DNA of 34,165 bases from Candidatus Scatomorpha stercorigallinarum. Its GTDB lineage: Bacteria; Bacillota_A; Clostridia; Oscillospirales; Oscillospiraceae. This document shows, piece by piece, positions 16,090 through 23,879 of this stretch. The translations under genes and the position numbers were made by a program. The stretch lies in the NCBI GenBank assembly GCA_018713375.1, contig DVOV01000101.1, positions 1 through 34,165 on the forward strand, read 5' to 3'. The notes beneath the pieces are model-generated. The model had not been told where the DNA came from. It saw only the letters and a list, made by a program, of their open reading frames with translations, and made no database searches. How positions within the stretch are numbered: the first letter of the stretch is position 1; each line of letters opens with the position of its first letter.

Positions 16090-18690
16090 ATGGCAGAACT
16101 GATGCCGATGAAGGCGCAGTACAACGAGATAAAGAGCCAGTACCGCGACTGCCTGCTGCTCTTCCGCCTGGGCGACTTCTATGAGCTCTTCGACGAGGAC
16201 GCGAAGAAGGCCGCCAGGGAGCTTGACCTGGCGCTCACCACCCGCGACCGCGGCAAGCCCGCCGATGAGCAGACGCCCATGTGCGGCGTGCCCTACCACT
16301 CGGCGGAGGCCTATATCGCCCGGCTGATCGCCAAGGGCTACAAGGTGGCCGTCTGCGAGCAGATGGAGGACCCCGCGCTGGCCAAGGGGCTGGTGAAGCG
16401 GGACGTGATACGCGTGATAACCCCCGGCACGGTGACGGAGAGCTCCATGCTCGAGGAGGGCCGCTCCAACTATGTCTGCGCCGTATACCTCGACGCGGTG
16501 TCCGGCGCGGCGGCGTTCTGCGACGTGTCCACGGGCGAATTCTGCGCCGCGGCCTTTTCGGAGGACTGCGTGTCGCACATCGGGAACGAGCTCGCGCGCT
16601 TTTCCCCGCGCGAGGCCGTGCTGAGCGAGGGCGCGGCGGCGGACGAGGGCGTCTGCTCCTTCCTGCGCCAGCGGCTGGGCTGCCTGCTGGAGCCGGACGG
16701 CGGCAGGTTCGACTACATGGCCGGCGCGGCCGCCCTCTGCGAGCAGTTCGGCGCGCAGGATGTGGACGCCCTGGGCCTGGGGGACGCCCCCGCGGCCGTC
16801 AGGGCCTGCGGCGCGCTGCTGCGCTATGTGAAGGAGACGCAGAAGTGCGACCTTTCAAATATCGACGCGCTCGACCTCTTCGAGGGCGGGAAATACATGG
16901 AGCTGGACTACGCGGCGCGGCGCAGCCTCGAGCTGACGGAAAACCAGCGCACGGGCGAAAAGCGCGGCAGCCTGCTCTGGGTCCTCGACCGCACCAAAAC
17001 GCCCATGGGCGGGCGGCTGCTGCGCTCCTGGGTGGAGCGGCCGCTGCTCTCGCCCGTGGCCATCAAGCGCCGCCTCTCCGCCGTCAGCGAGCTGCACGGC
17101 GAGAGCGTGCTGAGGCAGGAGCTGCGGCGCGCGCTCGCCGGCATCGGCGACATGCAGCGCCTGGTGGGCCGGGCGGTGTTCGGCTCCGCCAACGGGCGCG
17201 ACCTGGCCGCGCTGGGCGAGTGCTGCGCGCAGCTGCCGGAGCTCAAACGGCTGCTGGCCGGGCGCTCGTCGGCCCTGCTGAGGCAGGCGGCGGCGCTGGA
17301 CGAGCTGGCCGACGTGCGGCAGGACATCGAGCGCGCCATCTGCGATGAGCCCCCCTTCTCCGTGCGCGAGGGCGGCATCCTCCGCAGCGGCTACTCGGAG
17401 GAAGTGGACCGCCTGCGCAACATCCGCGACAACGGCGCGAAGCTCGTCTCCGAGCTGGAAGCGCGCGAGCGCGCTCGCACGGGCATCAAAAAGCTCAAGG
17501 TGGGCTACAACAAGGTGTTCGGCTACTATATCGACGTGCCGAACTCCGCCGGGGCCGTGGAGCTGCCGCCGGAGTACATACGCAAGCAGACGCTGGTCTC
17601 CAACGAGCGCTATTTCACGCCCGAGCTGAAGGAGCTGGAGACCGAGCTCACCGGCGCGCGCGAGCGCATCTGCGAGCTCGAATACAGCTTCTTCACCGAG
17701 CTGCGCGTGAGCGTGGCCGCGCGCGTGGAGCGCATAAAGCGCAGCGCGGAGGCCGTGGCGGAGCTGGACGCGCTCTGCTCCCTGGCCGAGGTGGCCGCGC
17801 GCAACAACTACACCTGCCCGGAGGTGGACCTCTCCGGCGTCATCGCCATCAGCGAGGGGCGGCACCCGGTGGTGGAGCTCGCGCAGAAGGACACGCTCTT
17901 CGTGCCCAACGACACGCTGCTCGGCGGGGCGGACGACCGCGTGGCCGTCATCACCGGCCCCAACATGGCCGGCAAGAGCACCTACATGCGCCAGACGGCG
18001 CTCATAGTGCTCATGGCGCAGATCGGCTCCTTTGTGCCGGCGAAGTCGGCCTCCATCGGCGTGGTGGACCGCGTGTTCACGCGCATCGGCGCCTCCGACG
18101 ACCTCTCCGCCGGGCAGAGCACCTTCATGGTGGAGATGACGGAGGTGGCGGAGATCCTCCGCTGCGCGACGAGGAACAGCCTCATCATCCTCGACGAGAT
18201 CGGCCGCGGCACCTCCACCTACGACGGCATGGCCATCGCCCGCGCCGTGCTCGAATACTGCGCCGGGCGGCGGCTGGGGGCCAAGACCATGTTCGCCACC
18301 CACTACCACGAGCTCACCGCCCTGGAAGGCGGCGTGAAGGGCGTGCGCAACTACTACATCACCGCCAGGAAGCAGGGCGGCAAGCTCATCTTCCTGCGCA
18401 AGATCGTCCGCGGCGCGGCGGACGAGAGCTACGGCATCGAGGTCGCCAAGCTCGCCGGCGTCCCGGAACAGGTGGTGGCCCGCGCGCGGGAATACCTCTC
18501 CGAGCTCTCCTCCGCGCCCAAAGCCGCCCCCGCGCCGGCCGGCGCAGAGGCGGACATGGCCCAGCTCTCGCTGGGCGCTGCCGCCGAGGGCGAGGCGGCG
18601 GAGGCCATACGCTCCGCGCCGCTGGACACCATGTCGCCCATCGAGGCGATGAACCTGCTCTATGAGCTGAAAAGGAAGCTGGAGGGCTGA
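16090..18690 (+). CDS. mutS: DNA mismatch repair protein MutS
   Basis: This 866-residue protein recognises mismatches and small loops, then recruits MutL. The mismatch-probing Phe-x-Glu is in GDFYELF (Phe30, Glu32). The connector, lever and clamp domains fill the middle. The C-terminal ABC-type ATPase has the P-loop GPNMAGKST near residue 620, the signature-like DDLSAGQSTF segment, Walker B LIILDEIGRGTS and the ATHYHEL switch. It is full-length MutS1. It starts one base after miaB and ends overlapping the next ATG by one base, so the CPBP gene is probably co-transcribed. Confidence 0.97.
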   Translation: MAELMPMKAQYNEIKSQYRDCLLLFRLGDFYELFDEDAKKAARELDLALTTRDRGKPADEQTPMCGVPYHSAEAYIARLIAKGYKVAVCEQMEDPALAKGLVKRDVIRVITPGTVTESSMLEEGRSNYVCAVYLDAVSGAAAFCDVSTGEFCAAAFSEDCVSHIGNELARFSPREAVLSEGAAADEGVCSFLRQRLGCLLEPDGGRFDYMAGAAALCEQFGAQDVDALGLGDAPAAVRACGALLRYVKETQKCDLSNIDALDLFEGGKYMELDYAARRSLELTENQRTGEKRGSLLWVLDRTKTPMGGRLLRSWVERPLLSPVAIKRRLSAVSELHGESVLRQELRRALAGIGDMQRLVGRAVFGSANGRDLAALGECCAQLPELKRLLAGRSSALLRQAAALDELADVRQDIERAICDEPPFSVREGGILRSGYSEEVDRLRNIRDNGAKLVSELEARERARTGIKKLKVGYNKVFGYYIDVPNSAGAVELPPEYIRKQTLVSNERYFTPELKELETELTGARERICELEYSFFTELRVSVAARVERIKRSAEAVAELDALCSLAEVAARNNYTCPEVDLSGVIAISEGRHPVVELAQKDTLFVPNDTLLGGADDRVAVITGPNMAGKSTYMRQTALIVLMAQIGSFVPAKSASIGVVDRVFTRIGASDDLSAGQSTFMVEMTEVAEILRCATRNSLIILDEIGRGTSTYDGMAIARAVLEYCAGRRLGAKTMFATHYHELTALEGGVKGVRNYYITARKQGGKLIFLRKIVRGAADESYGIEVAKLAGVPEQVVARAREYLSELSSAPKAAPAPAGAEADMAQLSLGAAAEGEAAEAIRSAPLDTMSPIEAMNLLYELKRKLEG

Positions 18691-19394
18691 TGGGACACGA
18701 TATCAAGGCCACGCGCATCGAGCGCGAGGATATGACCCGGCGGGAGGCCGTGCTCGCCGCCGTATACCTGCCGGTACACGCCGTGCTGCTGCCGCTGCTG
18801 CTCACCTGGTTCGCCACCCTCGGGTGGATCGAGCCGGGCGTGACGCTCAACGCCATCTGGTACGCCGTGGGCGTCGGCTATACGCTGCTCTTCCTCGGCA
18901 AATACCTGCGCCGCGGTTTCGACGTGCTGCTCGACCATCCGGGGCAGAGCCTGCTGGCCGCGGTCTCCGGCCTGGCTACGGACTACCTGCTCAGCTGGGC
19001 GCTGACGTTCATACTGCTGCTGTTCAACGTCGCCGTGGGCTCCACGGCCAACAACGACGCCGTGGCCGAGCTGGCCGGCGAAAACGGGCAGCGGATGTTC
19101 GCCGTGGCCGTGCTGCTGGCCCCCATCGTGGAAGAGCCGCTCTTCCGCGGCCTGCTCTACGGGCAGATACGCCGGCGCAGCCGGGCGGCCGCCTACTGTG
19201 TGTCCGTGCTGCTCTTCTGCTTTTACCACGTCTGGCAGTACCTGCTGCTGGACTGGCGCTACATCTTCCAGATGATAAACTATGTGCCCGCCTCGGTGGG
19301 CCTCTGCTACAGCTATGAGAAGAGCGGCACGGTCTGGGCGCCGATCGCCTTCCATATGTTCATAAACGCCGTCAGCATGTCCGTGCTGCTGTAA
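18690..19394 (+). CDS. CPBP-family intramembrane metalloprotease homologue
   Basis: This 234-residue polytopic membrane protein has the glutamate-type CPBP (Abi/Rce1-like) motifs: EEPLFRG (Glu148, Glu149, Arg153), FCFYH (His180) and HMFIN (His222, Asn226). Several hydrophobic helices surround them. Family members process prenylated or other membrane peptides, act in bacteriocin immunity, or serve as membrane scaffolds; the substrate here is unknown. GGAGGG precedes the ATG, which overlaps the mutS stop by one base. It is followed by the envelope acyltransferase genes, so it may belong functionally to either side. Confidence 0.9.
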   Translation: MGHDIKATRIEREDMTRREAVLAAVYLPVHAVLLPLLLTWFATLGWIEPGVTLNAIWYAVGVGYTLLFLGKYLRRGFDVLLDHPGQSLLAAVSGLATDYLLSWALTFILLLFNVAVGSTANNDAVAELAGENGQRMFAVAVLLAPIVEEPLFRGLLYGQIRRRSRAAAYCVSVLLFCFYHVWQYLLLDWRYIFQMINYVPASVGLCYSYEKSGTVWAPIAFHMFINAVSMSVLL

Positions 19395-19452
19395 AAAAGC
19401 GCCGGGCGGCCGGCGACACGGGCCGCAAGGGCCCATTTCCGGGGGGATAGGG

Positions 19453-20865
19453 ATGGCATTCGACAGCGCGGCGTTCCTCTTTTTCTTTCTGCCGCTGTTG
19501 CTGATACTGGAGGCCCTGGCGCGCGGCGAGCGGGCGAAAAACGTCCTGCTCTGCCTGGCAGGGCTGATATTCTACGCCTTTGGCGAGCTGTGGGCGCTCG
19601 CGCTGCTTATTGCGTCGGCCCTCGTCAACTGGCTGCTGGGGCTGCTCGCCATGGGCGGGAAAAAATACGCCGCCGCGCTGGCGGCCGTGATAAACCTGGC
19701 GCTGCTGGGCGTGTGCAAATACCTGGGCTTTTTCGGCTCCGGGCTGGCGCTGCTGGGCGTCGGGCTGTCGCTGCCGGAGATCCTCGCCCCGGCGGGCGTG
19801 AGCTTCTTCACCTTCAAGGGCATCAGCTACGTCTGCGACGCCGCGCGGCGGCCGCAGGAGGGGACGCGGAGCTTTTTCGAGGCGCTCTTCTACATCTCCT
19901 TCCTGCCGGAGGTGATGAGCGGCCCGCTCTCGCGCTTTTCCGCCTTCCGCGCGCAGCTCGCGCGCCGGGAGCGCTCCTGGGAGCGGACGGCGTGGGGCGC
20001 GCGGCGCTTCATCCTCGGCCTGGGCAAGAAGCTGCTGCTCTCGGGCGCGGCGGCGGTCATAGCGGACGCCGCCTTCACCGCCGGGGAGGCGCTGACGGCC
20101 CCGCTGGCCTGGCTGGGCGCAGCGGCCTACAGCTTGCAGCTCTACCTCGACTTCTCCGGCTATTCGGACATGGCCGTGGGCCTGGGGGCGATGCTGGGCT
20201 TCGCCTGCCCGGAAAACTTCAACTACCCCTACGCCGCCGCCTCCATCACGGACTTCTGGCGGCGCTGGCACATCTCGCTCTCGCTCTGGTTCCGCGACTA
20301 CCTCTACATCCCCCTCGGCGGCAGCCGGCGCGGCAAATGGCGCACGGCGGCCAACAAGGCCGCGGTGTTCGTCCTCTGCGGGCTCTGGCACGGGGCCAAC
20401 ATGACCTTCGTCCTCTGGGGCGCGTGGCACGCGCTGCTCTCCGCGCTGGAGAGCCTGAAGGTGCTGGACGTGGCGCGCTGGCGCAAAACGGCCGCCGGGC
20501 GCGCGCTCTCGCGCGTTTACGCCCTGCTGGCCGTCTCGCTGGGCTTCGTCATGTTCCGCGCGCCGGACGTGGGCTCCGGCTTCGCCTATCTGGGCACCAT
20601 GTTCACGCGCTGGGAGCTGCCCGCGGCGGCGCGGCTGCTGCTCGCGCGCTCGGCGGACGGCTATACGCTGGCGCTGCTCGCGCTGGGCGCGCTCATCTCC
20701 CTGCCCGTGCTGCCCGCCCTGCGGCGGCGGCTCTCCTCGCCGGGGGGCGCGCTGCGCCCGGCGGCGGACGCGGCCGGCTACGCGCTCAGCCTGGTGCTGC
20801 TCGTGCTCTGCGCGTCGGCCATCGCCTCCGGCGGCTTCGCGCCGTTCATCTACTTCCAGTTCTGA
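19453..20865 (+). CDS. MBOAT-family membrane O-acyltransferase (AlgI/DltB-like)
   Basis: This 470-residue polytopic membrane protein resembles AlgI, PatA and DltB, which move acetyl or other acyl groups across the membrane for transfer to an envelope polymer. The conserved motifs are YLDFSGYSDMAVG (231-243), WRRWHISLSLWFRDYLYIPL (269-288, His273) and CGLWHGANMTFVLWG (309-323), whose His313 is the expected catalytic histidine. The first ATG follows a G-rich ribosome site. The next gene encodes the extracytoplasmic SGNH partner normally found with this family. The acceptor polymer (peptidoglycan, teichoic acid, capsule or S-layer glycan) cannot be told. Confidence 0.95.
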   Translation: MAFDSAAFLFFFLPLLLILEALARGERAKNVLLCLAGLIFYAFGELWALALLIASALVNWLLGLLAMGGKKYAAALAAVINLALLGVCKYLGFFGSGLALLGVGLSLPEILAPAGVSFFTFKGISYVCDAARRPQEGTRSFFEALFYISFLPEVMSGPLSRFSAFRAQLARRERSWERTAWGARRFILGLGKKLLLSGAAAVIADAAFTAGEALTAPLAWLGAAAYSLQLYLDFSGYSDMAVGLGAMLGFACPENFNYPYAAASITDFWRRWHISLSLWFRDYLYIPLGGSRRGKWRTAANKAAVFVLCGLWHGANMTFVLWGAWHALLSALESLKVLDVARWRKTAAGRALSRVYALLAVSLGFVMFRAPDVGSGFAYLGTMFTRWELPAAARLLLARSADGYTLALLALGALISLPVLPALRRRLSSPGGALRPAADAAGYALSLVLLVLCASAIASGGFAPFIYFQF

Positions 20866-20874
20866 GGGGGCGGG

Positions 20875-22215
20875 ATGATGAAAAAGTCACTGACAGCGAT
20901 GATATTCCTGCTTCTGGCGTTGGCGCTGTGCCTTGTCCCCTCCGTGGGCATGCTCGTGCACGGCCCCGCGGAGGCCCGCGCGAACGAGTCCGCCGCCCGC
21001 GCGCCGGAGCTCACGGGGCGCGACGGGGCGCTGAACACGGACTACCTCTCCGAGCTCGCGGACTACGCCGGCGAGGGCTTTTACCTGCGCGGGGAGCTGA
21101 TCACGCTCTACGCCCGCGCGCTGGCGCTCTTCGGCCGCTCGGCGGAGGATGGCGTGGTGCTGGGGACGGGCGGCTGGCTCTACTACGCCGACGAGCTGCC
21201 CGACTACAGCGGCACGGAGCCGATGACGGAGCGCGAGATCTTCTCCGCCGCGCGCAACCTGTCGCTGATGCGCGAATACTGCGAGGGCCTGGGGGCGCAG
21301 TTCCTCTTCTTCATCGCGCCCAACAAGAGCTCGCTCTATCCACAGCACATGCCCGGCTCCTATCCGCGCGCGGAGGGCGCAGGCAACGCGCAGCGCCTGC
21401 ACGCCGCGCTTGCGGAGGAGGGCGTGCCCTTCATCGACCTCTTCGCGCTCTTCGGCGCGGAAGCTGAGGAGCTCTACTTCGCGCACGACTCGCACTGGAA
21501 CTCGCGCGGCGCGGCCCTGGCGGCGGACGCCGTGCTCGCCGCCCTCGGGCGGGAGGGAGCGTACTTTTCCGGCCCCTTCGGCGCGGCGGAGGCGCACAGC
21601 GGCGACCTCTTCGAGATGCTCTATCCCGCCGCGGCGGACGGCGAGACGAACGCCCCGCCCGCCGGGCTCGAGTTCACCCAGAGCAAAAATATCCGCCCTG
21701 ACAGCATAACTATCGACACCGAGAGCGGAGGCGAGGGCGCGCTGCTCATGTTCCGCGACTCCTTCGGCGAGCTGCTCTACCCCTACCTGGCGGACGCCTT
21801 CGGCAGCGCGCGCTTTTCGCGGCAGGCGGCCTATGACCTGACGCTGGCCGCCGGGCTGGGCGCAGACACGGTGGCGGTGGAGATCGTGGAGCGCAACCTG
21901 CGCTGGCTGGTCGAGCAGCCGGCGTCCTATCCCGCGCCGGAGAGGGAGCTGTCCCTGCCCGCCGCGGAGGGGGAGCTGCCGCTCGCCCTGGAGGACGCCC
22001 CGGAGGGGCTGCACCGCGTCACGGGCGCGCTGGAAACGGCGCCGGACACGGATTCACCGGTATATATCGCGCACGGCGGCAGGGCCTATGAGGCCGCGCT
22101 GCTGCCCGGCGGCGGCTTCATGGCCTGCCTGCCCGGGGAGGGCGGCGGGGACTACGCTGTCGCCTGGTACGAGGGCGGCGAGCTGCGCTGCGCCGGCGCG
22201 TCGGTATATAAATAG
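20875..22215 (+). CDS. AlgJ/AlgX-like (DHHW-type) SGNH acetyltransferase partner protein
   Basis: This 446-residue exported protein is anchored by an N-terminal helix (residues 5-28). The SGNH core resembles alginate acetylation proteins AlgJ/AlgX: HDSHWN supplies Asp205-x-His207 and FRDSFGE supplies the probable nucleophile Ser296. AlgX has a similar Asp-x-His then serine spacing. GWLYYAD and FFIAPNKSSLYP are typical family blocks. The last ~100 residues (from about 345) form a separate acidic beta-rich domain. It is nine bases downstream of the MBOAT gene. An in-frame ATG three bases downstream (20878) has slightly better spacing from GAGGGGG and is equally plausible. Confidence 0.9.
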   Translation: MMKKSLTAMIFLLLALALCLVPSVGMLVHGPAEARANESAARAPELTGRDGALNTDYLSELADYAGEGFYLRGELITLYARALALFGRSAEDGVVLGTGGWLYYADELPDYSGTEPMTEREIFSAARNLSLMREYCEGLGAQFLFFIAPNKSSLYPQHMPGSYPRAEGAGNAQRLHAALAEEGVPFIDLFALFGAEAEELYFAHDSHWNSRGAALAADAVLAALGREGAYFSGPFGAAEAHSGDLFEMLYPAAADGETNAPPAGLEFTQSKNIRPDSITIDTESGGEGALLMFRDSFGELLYPYLADAFGSARFSRQAAYDLTLAAGLGADTVAVEIVERNLRWLVEQPASYPAPERELSLPAAEGELPLALEDAPEGLHRVTGALETAPDTDSPVYIAHGGRAYEAALLPGGGFMACLPGEGGGDYAVAWYEGGELRCAGASVYK

Positions 22216-22245
22216 GACAAAAAAGAAAAAGAGAGGGAAACTGGG

Positions 22246-22656
22246 ATGAAGAAACTCACCTGCCTGCTGCTCGCGCTCACGCTGCTGCTCGGCCTTGCCG
22301 CCTGCGGCGAAGAGCCCGCCGAAGTCACCGAAGAGCCCGCCGCCGGGAGCGTGGAGCCTGTTGAGGAGAGCGCGCCGCCCGCCGAAGAGAGCGTGGCGCC
22401 TGCCGAGGAGAGCGTGGCGCCTGCCGAGGAGAGCGAAGCGCCCGCGGAGGAGGAGCCGTCCCCGCTGGAGGCCGCCAAAGAGTTCGAGGGCGCGCCGCTG
22501 GAGGACCTGATCGCCGCCATCGGCGAGCCGCTCAGCAGCGACTACGCCCCCAGCTGCCTGGGCGAGGGCGAGGACGGCAACCTCTACTACGACGGCTTCA
22601 CCGTCTACACCTACCGCGACGTTGACGGCAGCGAGACCGTCAACTATGTCGAGTAA
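22246..22656 (+). CDS. Small lipoprotein with Glu/Ala/Pro tandem repeats
   Basis: This 136-residue secreted lipoprotein has a signal peptide with lipobox LAAC (Cys20). Residues about 21-75 form an acidic, extended linker of EE, P, A and S, including four 7-residue units of the AEESVAP type. Residues about 80-136 look like a small folded domain (GEPLSSDYAPSC, then YYDGFTVYTYRD and ETVNYVE) that would be displayed away from the membrane. I do not recognise a named family for it. It has a GAGGG ribosome site and overlaps the next gene by 11 bases. The same linker style and a shared stretch of DNA occur in the sugar-binding lipoprotein at 31230. Confidence 0.9.
   Translation: MKKLTCLLLALTLLLGLAACGEEPAEVTEEPAAGSVEPVEESAPPAEESVAPAEESVAPAEESEAPAEEEPSPLEAAKEFEGAPLEDLIAAIGEPLSSDYAPSCLGEGEDGNLYYDGFTVYTYRDVDGSETVNYVE
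22360..22443 (+). repeat. Four tandem 21-bp units in the lipoprotein linker
   Basis: Units begin at 22360, 22381, 22402 and 22423. The second and third differ by one base; the outer two are more diverged. Each encodes seven residues (AEESVAP type), so copy-number change would keep the frame. Confidence 0.85.
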
Positions 22657-23872
22657 GCGCGCGCTGCGCTGCGCGGCGCTCTGCCTCGCCGCGCTCTGCC
22701 TCGCGCTGCTGGCGACGGGCTCGGCCGCCCCGGCGGCGGACGCCGGGCGCTCTGCCTCCGGCTCGGAGCTGCGCTCCGTCGCCATGCCGGAGGGGCCGGG
22801 CGCGCTGCACCGCGCCTATATCGACGCCGGCGGGGAGTTCCGCCCCGACGAGCTGCTGACGCGCGGGGAGCTGGCGCAGTTCATCTACCGCGCCTACGGC
22901 CCGCTGGAGCTCGGCGAGTTCTTTGCCGACGCGCCGGAGGGCAGCGAATACGGCCGCGCGCTCTCCGCGCTGGGCGCGCTGGGCCTCCTGCGCGCGGACT
23001 CCGGGGGCAATGTGCGCCCGGACGAGCCGGTGGCGTTGCGCGAGGCCGTGGCCATCCTCTCCGCGCTGACGGGCCGGGAGGCCGCCGCGCTGCCGCTCTC
23101 CGGCGGCGCGGGCGTCACGCGCGCGGAGGGCGTGGCGCTCGTCAACCGCGCGCTGGGGCGCTCGCCGGACGTGGAGGCGGCCTCGCAGTGGCTCACGCCG
23201 CTCTTTGACGACGTGCCCTGGGGCCACCCGGCCTATTTCGAGCTGATGGAGGCCGCCGTGGGCCACACGGCCGCCGGCGGGCGCTGGCTGGACTATGAGC
23301 GCGAGCTGCCCGCGGCCGGCTTCAACCTGGTGGGAACGGAGCTCTATTACGCCGACCCGGCGACGCTCGAGCCGCTGCGCGGCGGCTATGTGGGCTCGCT
23401 GTACTTCGGCGCTGACGGGCGCTACACCAGCGGCGACGAGCTGCTGGACGGATATGTGAAAGACATCCTCGCGGCGCTCCTGGAGCCCGGCATGGGCCGC
23501 TGGGAGGCCCTGCGCGCGGCCTATGAGCACACGCGCGACAGCTACAGCTACCTGCGGCGCAACTACTACCTCTTCCGCGAGACGGGCTGGGAGCACGACG
23601 AGGCCCTGACCATGTTCGAGACCGGCCGCGGCAACTGCTACTGCTACGCGGCGGCCTTCTACTACCTGGCGCGCCAGCTGGGCTACGACGTGACCATCAT
23701 CAGCGGCCGCGTGGGCTCGGACGGCGACCCCCACGGCTGGGTGGAGCTGGAAATGGACGGCGTCTGGCGCATTTTCGACCCGGAGCTGGAGATGGCCTGG
23801 GAGGCCAAGGGCCGCGACTTCGACTTCTTCTGCATGACCCGCGCGCAGGCCCCGTGGCCCTACACAAAGTGA
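22646..23872 (+). CDS. SLH-domain / transglutaminase-like secreted protein
   Basis: This 408-residue exported protein has an N-terminal signal (ALCLAALCLALLATGSAAPA). Residues about 45-175 hold SLH-type repeats (FRPDELLTRGELAQFIYRAYG, then VRPDEPVALREAVAIL, then GVTRAEGVALVNRAL), which anchor proteins to secondary cell-wall polymers. Residues about 285-395 are a transglutaminase/protease-core domain with GRGNCYCYA (Cys331), DPHGWVE (His363) and IFDPE (Asp378), a complete Cys-His-Asp triad. It could cross-link or cleave cell-surface proteins or peptidoglycan peptides. I chose ATG 22646, overlapping the lipoprotein gene by 11 bases. A TTG eight codons earlier is possible but lies before the signal peptide. 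Confidence 0.88.
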   Translation: MSSKRALRCAALCLAALCLALLATGSAAPAADAGRSASGSELRSVAMPEGPGALHRAYIDAGGEFRPDELLTRGELAQFIYRAYGPLELGEFFADAPEGSEYGRALSALGALGLLRADSGGNVRPDEPVALREAVAILSALTGREAAALPLSGGAGVTRAEGVALVNRALGRSPDVEAASQWLTPLFDDVPWGHPAYFELMEAAVGHTAAGGRWLDYERELPAAGFNLVGTELYYADPATLEPLRGGYVGSLYFGADGRYTSGDELLDGYVKDILAALLEPGMGRWEALRAAYEHTRDSYSYLRRNYYLFRETGWEHDEALTMFETGRGNCYCYAAAFYYLARQLGYDVTIISGRVGSDGDPHGWVELEMDGVWRIFDPELEMAWEAKGRDFDFFCMTRAQAPWPYTK

Positions 23873-23879
23873 GGTAATC

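Noticed and set aside
16855..18309. Long minus-strand frame inside mutS
   Set aside because: It is fully antisense to conserved MutS domains and has no sequence features of a protein family.
18690..19394. Abortive-infection or bacteriocin-immunity gene
   Set aside because: CPBP proteins are sometimes named Abi, but no toxin, bacteriocin or phage-defence gene is nearby. Only the protease-family assignment is supportable.
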